Shown piece after piece: positions 15,816 to 26,253 of a stretch of 44,231 nucleotides of DNA; the stretch's first letter is position 1; every line of letters begins with the position of its first letter. Source of the stretch: Piscirickettsiaceae bacterium CG07_land_8_20_14_0_80_44_28 (GTDB lineage: Bacteria > Pseudomonadota > Gammaproteobacteria > Thiomicrospirales > Thiomicrospiraceae). The notes beneath the pieces were generated by a model. That model saw only the letters and a list, made by a program, of their open reading frames with translations. It searched no databases and was not told where the DNA came from. The position numbers and the translations under genes were made by a program. Where the stretch lies: contig PEWX01000052.1 in NCBI GenBank assembly GCA_002779995.1, forward strand, positions 1 to 44,231. Direction: 5' to 3'.

Positions 15816-17048
15816 TTAGCTCACCCTCTCTGGTACAGGTTTGGTTCTTTCACTTACAGATGTAAATGGCAGAATAATAAAAAATAAGAAATAAGCTGCC
15901 GTAAAGATACGGGCTAACTTAGTTAATTCAGGCGTAGCGGGTTGCGTTCCCAGCCACCCTAAAACAACAAAACTCACCACCAACATAGTCAATAAGATCT
16001 TGTAAGAAACCCCTCTATAACGAATGGATTTAACTTTACAACGATCTAACCAAGGCATTGCAAACAATACCGCGATGGCGCCCCCCATTGCAGCAACCCC
16101 TAATAATTTATCAGGCACGGCTCTTAAAATGGCGTAGAAAGGTGTGAAATACCAAACAGGCGCAATATGATCAGGTGTTTTCAATGGATTAGCAGGTTCA
16201 AAGTTAGGTTTTTCCAGGAAATAACCGCCCCCTTCCGGCATATAAAAGACCACCACCGCAAAGAAGAACAAGAAAACAGAGGTTCCAAATAAATCCTTCA
16301 CCGAGTAGTAAGGGTGAAATGGAATACCATCAATCGGTAGTCCTTGATCATTCTTATACTTTTTAATCTCAACACCATCCGGGTTATTCGAACCTACTTG
16401 ATGAAGCGCCACGATATGCATAAAGACTAAAATAATAAGCACTAAAGGCAGTGCAATAACGTGTAAGGCAAAGAAGCGGTTAAGCGTGGCATCTGAGATA
16501 ACAAAATCGCCACGAATCCACACCGCCAAGTCCGGTCCAATCACAGGAATGGCACCAAACAGCGAGATAATAACCTGAGCCCCCCAGAAGGACATTTGAC
16601 CCCAAGGTAATAAATACCCCATAAAGGCTTCAGCCATCAATACTAAGAACAATAACATCCCAATCAGCCAGATGAGTTCTCTTGGGTTTTTATAGGATCC
16701 ATAGAGCAAGCCACGCATCATATGTAAATAAATTACAATAAAGAAAGCAGAAGCGCCCGTTGAATGCAAATATCGAATCAACCATCCCCATTCGACATCT
16801 CGCATGATATATTCGACTGAGTTAAAAGCCTCTACTGCACTAGGTTTGAAGCTCATGGTAAGCCAAACACCTGTCAATATCTGGTTCACTAAAACCAACA
16901 GCGCAAGTGATCCAAAGAAATACCAAAAGTTAAAGTTTTTGGGTGCATAATATTGGCCGACATGTAGATTCCACGTGCTGACTAATGGGTAACGTGCATC
17001 AATCCAAGCCAACAATGAATTTTGTGGTTTATTTTCCTGGGTTTGCAT
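15816..17048 (-). CDS. petB: ubiquinol-cytochrome c reductase, cytochrome b
   Basis: 410 residues in one full-length cytochrome b. Heme ligands are H95/H109 (RYLHSTGASAFFIVIYLH) and H196/H211 (FALHVIALPLVLIILVFMH). The quinol-oxidation site carries PVWY at residues 297-300 in place of the usual PEWY, so the conserved Glu is absent. It oxidises quinol and supports the proton-motive Q-cycle. It overlaps petA by one base. The product has eight or so membrane helices, with ALLAMLVVSF-type hydrophobic segments at the C-terminus. Confidence 0.96.
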   Translation of the reverse strand: MQTQENKPQNSLLAWIDARYPLVSTWNLHVGQYYAPKNFNFWYFFGSLALLVLVNQILTGVWLTMSFKPSAVEAFNSVEYIMRDVEWGWLIRYLHSTGASAFFIVIYLHMMRGLLYGSYKNPRELIWLIGMLLFLVLMAEAFMGYLLPWGQMSFWGAQVIISLFGAIPVIGPDLAVWIRGDFVISDATLNRFFALHVIALPLVLIILVFMHIVALHQVGSNNPDGVEIKKYKNDQGLPIDGIPFHPYYSVKDLFGTSVFLFFFAVVVFYMPEGGGYFLEKPNFEPANPLKTPDHIAPVWYFTPFYAILRAVPDKLLGVAAMGGAIAVLFAMPWLDRCKVKSIRYRGVSYKILLTMLVVSFVVLGWLGTQPATPELTKLARIFTAAYFLFFIILPFTSVSERTKPVPERVS

Positions 17049-17659
17049 TAAGCCACTCCTTCTTCAGGGTCTTCGCCGATGCGAATAACCGAGTCAGATA
17101 AATAACGATATGGTGGAATTTCCAAATTCTTAGGTGCAGGAACCCCTTGGAACACACGTCCAGCTAGATCGTAAGTTGAACCATGGCAGGGACAGAAAAA
17201 CCCCCCTTTCCAATCATCGCCCATGTCTGCCGACTTTTCCGCAGGTCGGTATAAAGGCGCACAACCAAGGTGAGTACAAATCCCAATGACGACGAGATAC
17301 TCCTCTTTGGTAGAGCGGAACGTATTTTTACAATAAGCAGGCTGATCAGATGATTCGGATTGAGGATCACGCAAGTTTGCATTCAGCGTTGGCAATAGTT
17401 CCAACATTCTTGATGTCCGCTTGACAATCCAAACAGGCTTGCCTCTCCATGAAACAGTTAACATCTGCCCGGGTTGCATTTGGCTCAAGTCAGCTTCAAC
17501 AGGAGCACCTGCTGCTTTTGCTTTTTCACTTGGCTGCCACGAACTCACGAACGGAACGGCCAAAAAAGTTGCTCCCGCTGCACCGACCACACCAGTGGCA
17601 GCCGTTAGAACCTTGCGGCGGGTTAAATTTTTCACGTCTTGTTGCTCATTGGACGACAT
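17048..17659 (-). CDS. petA: ubiquinol-cytochrome c reductase, Rieske iron-sulfur subunit
   Basis: 203 residues. A Tat-type signal anchor (LTRRKVLTAATGVVGAAGATF) carries twin arginines. The [2Fe-2S] cluster ligands are in CTHLGC (near residue 127) and CPCHGS (near 152), each with Cys-x-His/Cys-x-x-His spacing, followed by the PAPKNLEIPPY Pro loop. It shuttles electrons from quinol at cytochrome b to cytochrome c1. It is the first gene of petABC. Confidence 0.96.
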   Translation of the reverse strand: MSSNEQQDVKNLTRRKVLTAATGVVGAAGATFLAVPFVSSWQPSEKAKAAGAPVEADLSQMQPGQMLTVSWRGKPVWIVKRTSRMLELLPTLNANLRDPQSESSDQPAYCKNTFRSTKEEYLVVIGICTHLGCAPLYRPAEKSADMGDDWKGGFFCPCHGSTYDLAGRVFQGVPAPKNLEIPPYRYLSDSVIRIGEDPEEGVA

Positions 17660-17768
17660 AGAGACTTCCTCTTTTGTCTAATATTATTTTTTTAATTAAT
17701 CAAGATTGACACTGATTACCTAAGCAATTTCACCAGCATTGGTTTTTATTGGTAAATTCAGGCTAAAC

Positions 17769-17790
17769 ATCATACCAAAGGCTTCTAACG
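17769..17790 (-). promoter_or_regulatory. possible extended -10 promoter for petABC
   Basis: On the minus strand TGGTATGAT gives an extended -10 (TATGAT at plus 17769-17774). No convincing -35 is seen. The 269-base gap between petA and the nif3-like gene is A/T-rich and I see no gene in it. Confidence 0.3.
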
Positions 17791-17928
17791 GAAAACATCA
17801 ATATTTTTTCCCATACCTTAAAAAATATTTTATAAGCAGCCATAAGTAAAAAATAAACACTTTATTATCAATAACCTAAATAAAATATGTTGTTATTCTT
17901 CTAAACCAATAAGCCCTGATTTAAAGTA

Positions 17929-18669
17929 CTAAACGGGGTTGGGAATATTGATAAATTTTACATCTAATGAAAACTTTTGTGCCAAATGCTGCCCAAGCGC
18001 TTCAACACCAAAGGTTTCCGTTGCATGATGACCGGCAGCCAAATAATGAATTCCGCTTTCCGTTGCTAGGTGAGTTGTTTGCTCTGACACTTCTCCACTA
18101 ATATAAACATCTGCTTGCCAATCGATTGCCGTTTGTATTCCACCTTGTGCCCCGCCACTACACCAAGCCACGGTATTGATCTTCTCTGGGCCGCCCGGAA
18201 GATGCAAAGGAGGCCGCTGTAATGTGTGTTCAACGCGTCGAATAAAACGGTCTATTGTCACTGGCTCAACCAGCTTCCCTAAGCGAATCAAACCAGAATC
18301 CGGCGTGATATCTTCAAGCCCCCATTGCTTAGCCAACTGGGCATTATTTCCGACTTGTGGATGCGCATCCAACGGCAAGTGATAACCCAACAAGTTTATG
18401 TCATTCATCAACAGGCTTTTAATGCGTTTTTGCTTCATTCCAACGATCGGGAGCGGTTCATTTTTCCAGAAAAAGCCATGATGAACAATCATTGCATCTG
18501 CATCCTGCTCAATAGCCGCATCAATCAAAGCTTGGCAAGCCGTCACGCCAGTGACAATTGTATGCACATCTTGTTTGCCCGAAACTTGCAAGCCATTCGG
18601 GGTATAATCTTTAAACGCTGCAACCTGTAAAAAATCATTTAAATATTTAACGAGTGCGTCAATCTGCAT
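17929..18669 (-). CDS. Nif3-like dinuclear metal-centre protein (YbgI family)
   Basis: 246 residues from the ATG at 18669, which has AGGAGAAAGG upstream. The family motifs are present: TPNGLQVSG near the N-terminus, the metal-binding DADAMIVHHGFFW and the C-terminal YLAAGHHATETFGVEAL. Relatives form toroidal hexamers with a two-metal site; the reaction is debated (a GTP cyclohydrolase-like or nucleotide-handling role has been suggested). The ORF extends 16 codons further upstream, but that part lacks family sequence. A position near hisGD and petABC is typical for the group. Confidence 0.9.
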   Translation of the reverse strand: MQIDALVKYLNDFLQVAAFKDYTPNGLQVSGKQDVHTIVTGVTACQALIDAAIEQDADAMIVHHGFFWKNEPLPIVGMKQKRIKSLLMNDINLLGYHLPLDAHPQVGNNAQLAKQWGLEDITPDSGLIRLGKLVEPVTIDRFIRRVEHTLQRPPLHLPGGPEKINTVAWCSGGAQGGIQTAIDWQADVYISGEVSEQTTHLATESGIHYLAAGHHATETFGVEALGQHLAQKFSLDVKFINIPNPV

Positions 18670-18694
18670 CCTTTCTCCTAAGGTCTTTAGGTAA

Positions 18695-18722
18695 AAAAAA
18701 TGACCAGGCCTGGTCATTTTTT
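18695..18722 (-). terminator. terminator built on CCAGGCCTGG (copy 6), after hisD
   Basis: A 28-bp perfect palindrome: core 18704-18713, inner arms TGA/TCA, outer arms A6/T6. On the minus strand a T8 run follows the stem. It ends the his transcript 27 bases beyond the hisD stop. Confidence 0.88.
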
Positions 18723-18749
18723 ATGGGTTTATGATTCAACCGATCAATC

Positions 18750-20051
18750 TTACGGCTTAACACGATAACGCGCTGAAGCGGCATGCGCGTGCAAACCTTC
18801 TCCATCGGCCAAAACACCGGCCACTGTTCCTAAGCCGTTGGCTCCTTCAGCAGAACACATAATCAAGCTAGATCGCTTTTGAAAATCAGGCACACCTAAT
18901 GGTGAAGAAAAGCGAGCGGTTCGTGATGTTGGTAATACGTGATTGGGCCCTGCACAATAGTCCCCCAAGGCTTCAGCGGTATAGCGCCCCATAAAAATCG
19001 CACCGGCATGACGAATTTTAGGCAATAAAGCTTCGGGATCTTCTATTGATAGCTCTAAATGCTCCGGGGCAATCTTATTAATCATGTCTATCGCTTGCGC
19101 TTCATCTTGAACCACAATCACCGCACCCCGATCATTAATGGCTTTGGCAATAATATCTGCACGAGGTAAAGTGGTGATAAGACGATTCATACTATCAATA
19201 ACTTGATCTGCAAAGACTTCATTTTCAGTCACCAAAATGGATTGCGCGTCCTCATCATGCTCCGCCTGCGAGAATAAGTCCATAGCAATCCAGTCCGGGT
19301 TTGTTTGTCCATCACAATAAACTAAGATTTCAGAAGGCCCCGCAATCATATCAATGCCCACGGTTCCAAAAACTTCTCTTTTCGCTGTCGCCACAAAAAT
19401 ATTACCAGGCCCCACAATTTTATCAACCGCCGGCACGGTTTCTGTACCGTAAGCCAATGCAGCAACCGCTTGTGCGCCGCCCAATGTAAACACACGGTCA
19501 ACACCACAAATCGCAGCGGCAGCCAAGACCATATCATTGACTTCTCCATCAGGCGTTGGGACAACCATAATCAACTCTTTAACACCGGCTACTTTTGCAG
19601 GCATGGCATTCATAATCACGGAAGATGGATAGGCGGCTTTGCCACCCGGAACATAAAGCCCGACACGATCCAAACACGTCACCTGTTGACCTAATAAAGT
19701 TCCATCCGCTTCAACATAAGACCAAGATTGCGAAACCTGTCTTTGGTGATAAGCTTTCACCCGTTCGGCAGAAAACTCAAGGCCATTGCGTTGATCTTCA
19801 GGAATGCGTGCTAATGCAGCTTTCAATTCAGCCTGTGGTATCTCTAACTGGTCTGCACTCGTTAGCGTTAAACGATCGAATTTAGCCGTATACTCTAATA
19901 ATGCGGCATCCCCTTTTTCACGGACTGCTTTTAGGATTTCTTTAACAATAACATTGACCGATTCATTGGAAACGGTTTCCCAAGCCAATAGGGTATCTAA
20001 TTGCGCTTCAAAGCCCTCTGCATTGGCAGAAATTTTTTTAATATTTAACAT
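18750..20051 (-). CDS. hisD: histidinol dehydrogenase
   Basis: 433 residues, the normal length. Diagnostic segments are [10 protein letters not shown], the [20 protein letters not shown] loop, the NAD-binding-like [15 protein letters not shown] with DKIVGPGNI, the zinc-site AEHDEDAQS region and the C-terminal [10 protein letters not shown]. It catalyses the last two steps of histidine synthesis, histidinol to histidine, with Zn2+ and NAD+. It follows hisG by 20 bases. No hisC follows, unlike the common gammaproteobacterial order hisG-hisD-hisC. Confidence 0.97.
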   Translation of the reverse strand: MLNIKKISANAEGFEAQLDTLLAWETVSNESVNVIVKEILKAVREKGDAALLEYTAKFDRLTLTSADQLEIPQAELKAALARIPEDQRNGLEFSAERVKAYHQRQVSQSWSYVEADGTLLGQQVTCLDRVGLYVPGGKAAYPSSVIMNAMPAKVAGVKELIMVVPTPDGEVNDMVLAAAAICGVDRVFTLGGAQAVAALAYGTETVPAVDKIVGPGNIFVATAKREVFGTVGIDMIAGPSEILVYCDGQTNPDWIAMDLFSQAEHDEDAQSILVTENEVFADQVIDSMNRLITTLPRADIIAKAINDRGAVIVVQDEAQAIDMINKIAPEHLELSIEDPEALLPKIRHAGAIFMGRYTAEALGDYCAGPNHVLPTSRTARFSSPLGVPDFQKRSSLIMCSAEGANGLGTVAGVLADGEGLHAHAASARYRVKP

Positions 20052-20071
20052 CTTTTTATTCCTCTATACCG

Positions 20072-20698
20072 TCAGATCGCCGATCTAAGTTTTTCAACAA
20101 TCTCATTTATTTGATGAAACTTGGTCTTATAGGCATGCTCATTCACAATCAACCGAGAACTGATATCGGCAATATGCTCTTCCGGCACTAAGCCATTCGC
20201 CTTAAGCGTATTGCCTGTATCCACTAAGTCAACAATTTTATCGGCTAACTCAATTAAAGGCGCGATTTCCATCGAACCATATAATTTTACCAAATCAACC
20301 TGCTCGCCTTTTGCTGCGTAATAGGATTTGGCTGACTGAATATACTTGGTCGCTATTTTCAAGCGATGTCCATGCGGCTTATTTTCTTTCGGCCCTGCAA
20401 CCATCAATCGACATTTAGCAATTTGCAAATCCAGCAATTCATTCAAATTATCAGAAGACGCTTCCATCAACACATCTTTACCCGCGACACCTAAATCTGC
20501 AGCGCCATGCGCAACATAAGTTGGTGCATCGGTTGCCCGTACGATGAGCAATCGAATATGGGGATGATTGGTCGCAATAATTAATTTTCGACACTTATTG
20601 GGATCTTCTAAAGGCAAAATACCTGCCGCTTCTAATAACGGTAAGGTATCTTGATAAATCCGCCCTTTTGATAAAGCAATGGTCAGTTGGTCTGTCAT
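20072..20698 (-). CDS. hisG: ATP phosphoribosyltransferase catalytic subunit, short form
   Basis: 208 residues, the short HisG type that lacks the C-terminal regulatory ACT-like domain. Motifs include [19 protein letters not shown], the [19 protein letters not shown] segment and the phosphoribosyl-binding [15 protein letters not shown]. It makes phosphoribosyl-ATP, the first step of histidine synthesis. Short HisG normally needs the HisRS-like partner HisZ for activity and feedback control; hisZ is not in this window, so it should be encoded elsewhere. It lies between murA and hisD. Confidence 0.96.
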   Translation of the reverse strand: MTDQLTIALSKGRIYQDTLPLLEAAGILPLEDPNKCRKLIIATNHPHIRLLIVRATDAPTYVAHGAADLGVAGKDVLMEASSDNLNELLDLQIAKCRLMVAGPKENKPHGHRLKIATKYIQSAKSYYAAKGEQVDLVKLYGSMEIAPLIELADKIVDLVDTGNTLKANGLVPEEHIADISSRLIVNEHAYKTKFHQINEIVEKLRSAI

Positions 20699-20730
20699 GA
20701 TTCAATCTTCATTTTATTTGGTTTCAGGGA

Positions 20731-22217
<1,487 letters not shown>

Positions 22218-22238
22218 AATAAAACTCTACTATTGTTT

Positions 22239-23006
22239 TTAATGGCGTATTTTAACGCCTTTATATAATAAAATCAGGTTAATCACGGTTACTGCGACCA
22301 AGAACAATACCGTTATGGCTAAACTGAACAACACAGACACGTCAGATTGATTAAAAAACCCAAACCGAAAACCATCCACCATATAGAAAAATGGATTAAA
22401 GTGCGAAAATACTTGCCAAAACTCAGGCAAAGCGTGAATTGAATAAAACACACCACTCAAAAAGGTTAGTGGAATGATAATAAAATTTTGAAAGGCGGCT
22501 AAATGATCATATTTATCAGCAAGAATACCCGCGGTCATCCCCACGCCCCCCATCACCGCAGCGCTTAAAACAGCGAATAACAAAATCCACATCGGCGATT
22601 GCCATACAATATCGAACCCCCAAATACCCACAACGAGAACCCCCAATCCAACAGCCAATCCACGGACGATGGATGCACTCACAAAGGCTAAATACAGTTC
22701 TAAAGGCGAAATTGGGCTGAGCATCACAAACGTCAAATTACCATGCATTTTCGATTGAATTAAACTCGACGATGTATTTGAGAAGGCGTTTTGTAAAATC
22801 GTCATCATCACCAAACCGGGGATAATGAACTGACTATAACTTAACCCCGTATAAACATCCATACGAGCTTCTATGACTTGTCCAAAAATCAATAAATACA
22901 ATAAAGAAGCTACCACTGGAGCAAAAATGGTTTGTACAGCGACCGAGTAAAAACGTCGAACTTCTTTCATAAAGAGCGCCCAACAACCAACCCAATTCAT
23001 TTGCAT
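22239..23006 (-). CDS. ABC-2 type transporter permease (YadH-like)
   Basis: 255 residues with six predicted membrane segments and the ABC-2 signature region (FSNTSSSLIQSKMHGNLTFV; LSPISPLELYLAF; PLTFLSGVFYSIHALPEFWQ). The extended, conserved PLTFLSGVFYS motif is typical of the YadH/DrrB exporter family. It pairs with the ATPase gene just upstream, overlapping by one base. The substrate is unknown. It sits between mlaB and ibaG, which are usually adjacent. Confidence 0.88.
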   Translation of the reverse strand: MQMNWVGCWALFMKEVRRFYSVAVQTIFAPVVASLLYLLIFGQVIEARMDVYTGLSYSQFIIPGLVMMTILQNAFSNTSSSLIQSKMHGNLTFVMLSPISPLELYLAFVSASIVRGLAVGLGVLVVGIWGFDIVWQSPMWILLFAVLSAAVMGGVGMTAGILADKYDHLAAFQNFIIIPLTFLSGVFYSIHALPEFWQVFSHFNPFFYMVDGFRFGFFNQSDVSVLFSLAITVLFLVAVTVINLILLYKGVKIRH

Positions 23007-23935
23007 TATTCCACCTCGCCCGTTAAGTCTAAGAACACTTCTTCAAGGGTGGCGTTTCGACTGGTTAAATCTTGAACATCAAACCCCGCATCGGATAACC
23101 ACCCTAACATCGAATTCAACGGCATGTCCTTTTCCAACCTAAACAATACGCCATTCACATCCTGCTCGACATACCGCTGCTGCAAAACAACCGGAAGCTG
23201 ATTGACCAAAAATTGATGGGTTGCAGACGGTATCACTCTTAGATAACGATACTGATGGCGAGAAATTAATTCCGAGGTGGTTTCCAATGCTTTTAAATTA
23301 CCGGACTTCAGAATGGCCACCTCTTCACATAACGCTTCGGCTTCCTCTAAATAATGGGTTGTCAAAATAATGGTATGGCCTTTTTTATGGAGATCTTTGG
23401 TAAATTCCCAGAGCGTTTTGCGTAGGTCAACATCCACCCCGGCGGTTGGTTCATCCAACACCAATACCTGTGGCTGGTGCACCAACGCCATTGCAATCAA
23501 GACTCGGCGCTTCATTCCGCCAGATAATTCATGCGTTAATGCATTGCGTTTGTCTGACAAAGCCAAGCGGGACAGCAACTCATCAATCCATTTGGCTTGC
23601 GCCCGCCCTTTTAATCCAAAATAACCACCTTGAATGGTTAATAAATCTTGAATGGAAAAAAAGGGATCTGAAATAAGTTCTTGAGGCACAACGCCCAAGG
23701 TTCGCCTTGCCTGACGATAATCTTTAACCACATCATGACCATTAACTTGAATCGTGCCGGAAGTCGGCTTAACCAATCCTGCCATGGTATTGATTAAAGT
23801 CGACTTTCCTGCTCCATTCGGGCCTAAAAGCCCAAAAAAACAACCAGGCCTGACATCAAAAGAAATCGACTTTAACGCCGATAACTCACCATATTGTTTA
23901 TGAACAGATTGAAAAGATACGGCCGGGGTATGCAT
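23006..23935 (-). CDS. ABC transporter ATP-binding protein (YadG-like)
   Basis: 309 residues. Walker A is [14 protein letters not shown], the Q-loop follows at VVPQELISDPFFS, the signature is LSGGMKRRVLIAMALVHQP and Walker B is VLVLDEPTAGVD, with the H-loop in ILTTHYLEEAE. A C-terminal extension (about 220-309) is typical of drug/lipid exporter ATPases of the ABC-2 type. It acts with the permease downstream. A near-match to the palindrome (CCAGGCCTGA, 23844-23853) lies within it. The gene follows mlaB by 54 bases. Confidence 0.9.
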   Translation of the reverse strand: MHTPAVSFQSVHKQYGELSALKSISFDVRPGCFFGLLGPNGAGKSTLINTMAGLVKPTSGTIQVNGHDVVKDYRQARRTLGVVPQELISDPFFSIQDLLTIQGGYFGLKGRAQAKWIDELLSRLALSDKRNALTHELSGGMKRRVLIAMALVHQPQVLVLDEPTAGVDVDLRKTLWEFTKDLHKKGHTIILTTHYLEEAEALCEEVAILKSGNLKALETTSELISRHQYRYLRVIPSATHQFLVNQLPVVLQQRYVEQDVNGVLFRLEKDMPLNSMLGWLSDAGFDVQDLTSRNATLEEVFLDLTGEVE

Positions 23936-23989
23936 AATTTATAAAAACCTTAACGGATACTAAAAAGCGCTTTAATGCTGATTTAAAGC

Positions 23990-24319
23990 TTAATGAGAGG
24001 CTGATAACGCTGTGTCTTCGGAAAATGAGAACAATTCGGACAAACAATACAAATCGACCAACACCTTGAGTGACGGTGGCAATCCAATGAGAATCAAAGG
24101 CGTGTCAATTTTTGACTGAAGAAACAATAGCAAAGCCAGGCAAGCAGAATCCCCAGAGGTAATCGCTCGGCAATCCACCTTCTCTATTGGATCCTCCAAT
24201 GAAGTCAGCCCTTGGCGATACAGACCAGCGACCGAATCCATACCGATACTCCCCGAAAGCTTTAATAAAGAGCCTTCAACAATAGCCGCTGTCTCAGTTG
24301 ATAAGTTGACGACGAACAA
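23990..24319 (-). CDS. mlaB: STAS-domain protein MlaB
   Basis: 109 residues, a single STAS domain (VDCRAITSGDSACLALLLFLQSK) resembling anti-sigma-factor antagonists. In the Mla complex MlaB binds MlaF and stabilises the MlaFE transporter. Similarity is weak at the ends, as usual for this subunit, but position after mlaC with a 2-base gap settles it. Confidence 0.85.
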   Translation of the reverse strand: MFVVNLSTETAAIVEGSLLKLSGSIGMDSVAGLYRQGLTSLEDPIEKVDCRAITSGDSACLALLLFLQSKIDTPLILIGLPPSLKVLVDLYCLSELFSFSEDTALSASH

Positions 24320-24321
24320 CT

Positions 24322-24969
24322 TTACTCCTCACCGACGATCAAATTAGACTGTCTATTTTTTTCTTGCAATGCAGCAATGACGTTATCAATGCCTTTCTTT
24401 TGAAATTCTGAAGCATAGGATTTACGGTAATTTAACAGCATACTGACGCCCTCAATCGACACATCATAAAGATACCATTTCTGGTCATCGCCATTCAAAA
24501 ACAATCGATAGACCACTTTAGTGACATTACCGTCATTCTGAGTCACCTCGGTTGCTACCGATACGCGCCCTTTATGCGTTTCAATTGCATTCAATACAAC
24601 CATCCTAGATACTTTAAGTTTTAAAATACTGGTTGAATAGGAGCGTAATAAGGTATTGGTAAAAGCTTCAACAAAAGCATTTTGCTGTTCTTCCGAGGCT
24701 TGCTTCCAGAATTGCGCCATCACATAGCGAGCCATTTTTGGGGTATCAATATAAGGCAATACATTCTCATCCGCAAACCGCTTAATCTCACTTGGATTTT
24801 CTTCAAACTTTTGACGATTGGCATCAATCGCATCAACTAGCGATTGCGATAACTCATGAACCAATCTTTTCGGATCATCCTGTGGAATGTTAACCGCCAG
24901 GGTTGATGCTGAATATAACAGCAACAACAACACCATCTGTTGAATAACTCGTTGGCCTTTAAAAAGCAT
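24322..24969 (-). CDS. mlaC: periplasmic phospholipid-binding protein MlaC
   Basis: 215 residues with a signal peptide (about 1-25, hydrophobic MVLLLLLYSASTLA) and the Ttg2/MlaC domain: VLPYIDTPKMARYVMAQFWK and FVEAFTNTLLRSYSTSILKL are family landmarks. It carries phospholipid between the outer-membrane MlaA complex and the inner-membrane MlaFEDB complex. It lies 2 bases after mlaD. Confidence 0.93.
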   Translation of the reverse strand: MLFKGQRVIQQMVLLLLLYSASTLAVNIPQDDPKRLVHELSQSLVDAIDANRQKFEENPSEIKRFADENVLPYIDTPKMARYVMAQFWKQASEEQQNAFVEAFTNTLLRSYSTSILKLKVSRMVVLNAIETHKGRVSVATEVTQNDGNVTKVVYRLFLNGDDQKWYLYDVSIEGVSMLLNYRKSYASEFQKKGIDNVIAALQEKNRQSNLIVGEE

Positions 24970-24971
24970 CC

Positions 24972-25439
24972 TTACTCTCCACTATTTGAAAACTTAGTAA
25001 TAAATTGACCAATAAGCTCTTCTAATACCAAAGCGGGTTGTACCAAATCTATCTGAGAGCCTTCCGTTAGATAAAGGTCATCCGCACCCGGGGTTAGACC
25101 AATATACTGATCCCCTAACAATCCGGAGGTTAAAATAGAGGCGGAAGTATCAATTGGCAACTCATTAAACTCGGTGTCAATGTTCATCGTAACCCTTGCC
25201 TGATAAGTCACTGGATCCACGGTAATCTTTTCAACCCGCCCCACCACGACACCACTGATTTTAACAGGAGAGCGCTCTTTCAAGCCGCCAATATTGCTAA
25301 AAAGTGCATTAACTTGATAGGTAGGCTTATCGGATAAGCCTTCAAAATTACTCACCTTTAACGCAATGACCACTAAAGAAGCCAATGCAAACAAGACAAA
25401 ACCGCCTACCCATACTTCTACTATTTTTTGACGAGTCAT
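24972..25439 (-). CDS. mlaD: MCE-domain protein MlaD
   Basis: 155 residues. One N-terminal membrane anchor (VWVGGFVLFALASLVVIAL) leads into one MCE domain (YQVNALFSNIGGLKERSPVK, ISGVVVGRVEKITVDP, SASILTSGLLGDQYIGLTPG). It forms the hexameric periplasmic ring of the Mla transporter. It is shorter than E. coli MlaD (about 183), with a reduced C-terminal tail. The mlaE stop is 28 bases upstream. Confidence 0.95.
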   Translation of the reverse strand: MTRQKIVEVWVGGFVLFALASLVVIALKVSNFEGLSDKPTYQVNALFSNIGGLKERSPVKISGVVVGRVEKITVDPVTYQARVTMNIDTEFNELPIDTSASILTSGLLGDQYIGLTPGADDLYLTEGSQIDLVQPALVLEELIGQFITKFSNSGE

Positions 25440-25467
25440 TTTTATTCCCTAACTATCGCTCTTAATT

Positions 25468-26253
25468 CTAATTAAACATCAATGCCGTTAATACAAAATC
25501 TAGCCCTAGGACGCCTAAAGAAGAATGCACCACTGTTTTGGTAGTCGCACTACTCACCCCTTCAGAAGTCGGTGTCGCATCATAGCCTTGATACAAAGAA
25601 ATCATGGCAATTAAAATGGCAAATGCAATTGACTTAATAACGCCATTCATCACATCGTCTTGCCAATCCACACTTTGTTGCATTTGCGACCAAAAAGCGC
25701 CTTCATCAATTCCCAACCAACCCACACCCACTAAGTATCCGCCCAAGATCCCCATGGCAATAAACATCAATGACAGCATCGGTAAAATTAAAATGGCCGC
25801 ACAAAAGCGGGGGGCAAAAACAAATTTTAAAGGGTCAACGGCCATCATTTCTAGTGCTGAGAGCTGCTCAGTTGATTTCATTAAGCCAATCTCTGCGGTT
25901 AATGCAGAACCAGCCCGCCCCGCAAATAACAATGCCGCCACCACCGGCCCCAACTCTCGTAATAATGACAAAGCCGTCATAGTACCGACAGCCTCTTCGG
26001 AATTGTAATCCACCAAGACATTGTAACCTTGTAAACTCAAGACCATACCGACAAAAAGTCCGGCCGTTAAGATAATTGGCAAGGATAAAACCCCGGCAAA
26101 ATACATTTGCTTAATCAATAACTCCAAGCGCAAAAAGGCAAACGGCACGGCCGGCACCAAAGACGCTATAAAAAAAGTGCCGCGTCCGAATTGACTGGTT
26201 AAATCCAGTGTGCCTTGTCCTAGTTTGGCTAGGAAACTTGTAAACGCATTCAT
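25468..26253 (-). CDS. mlaE: Mla permease MlaE
   Basis: 261 residues with about six hydrophobic segments. Family motifs: LPIILTAGLFVGMVLSLQGY, the AELGPVVAALLFAGRAGSAL-like RELGPVVAALLFAGRAGSAL stretch and ALEMMAVDPLKFVFAPRF. It is the membrane core of the phospholipid transporter. The ATG overlaps the mlaF stop (ATGA), indicating translational coupling. Confidence 0.96.
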   Translation of the reverse strand: MNAFTSFLAKLGQGTLDLTSQFGRGTFFIASLVPAVPFAFLRLELLIKQMYFAGVLSLPIILTAGLFVGMVLSLQGYNVLVDYNSEEAVGTMTALSLLRELGPVVAALLFAGRAGSALTAEIGLMKSTEQLSALEMMAVDPLKFVFAPRFCAAILILPMLSLMFIAMGILGGYLVGVGWLGIDEGAFWSQMQQSVDWQDDVMNGVIKSIAFAILIAMISLYQGYDATPTSEGVSSATTKTVVHSSLGVLGLDFVLTALMFN

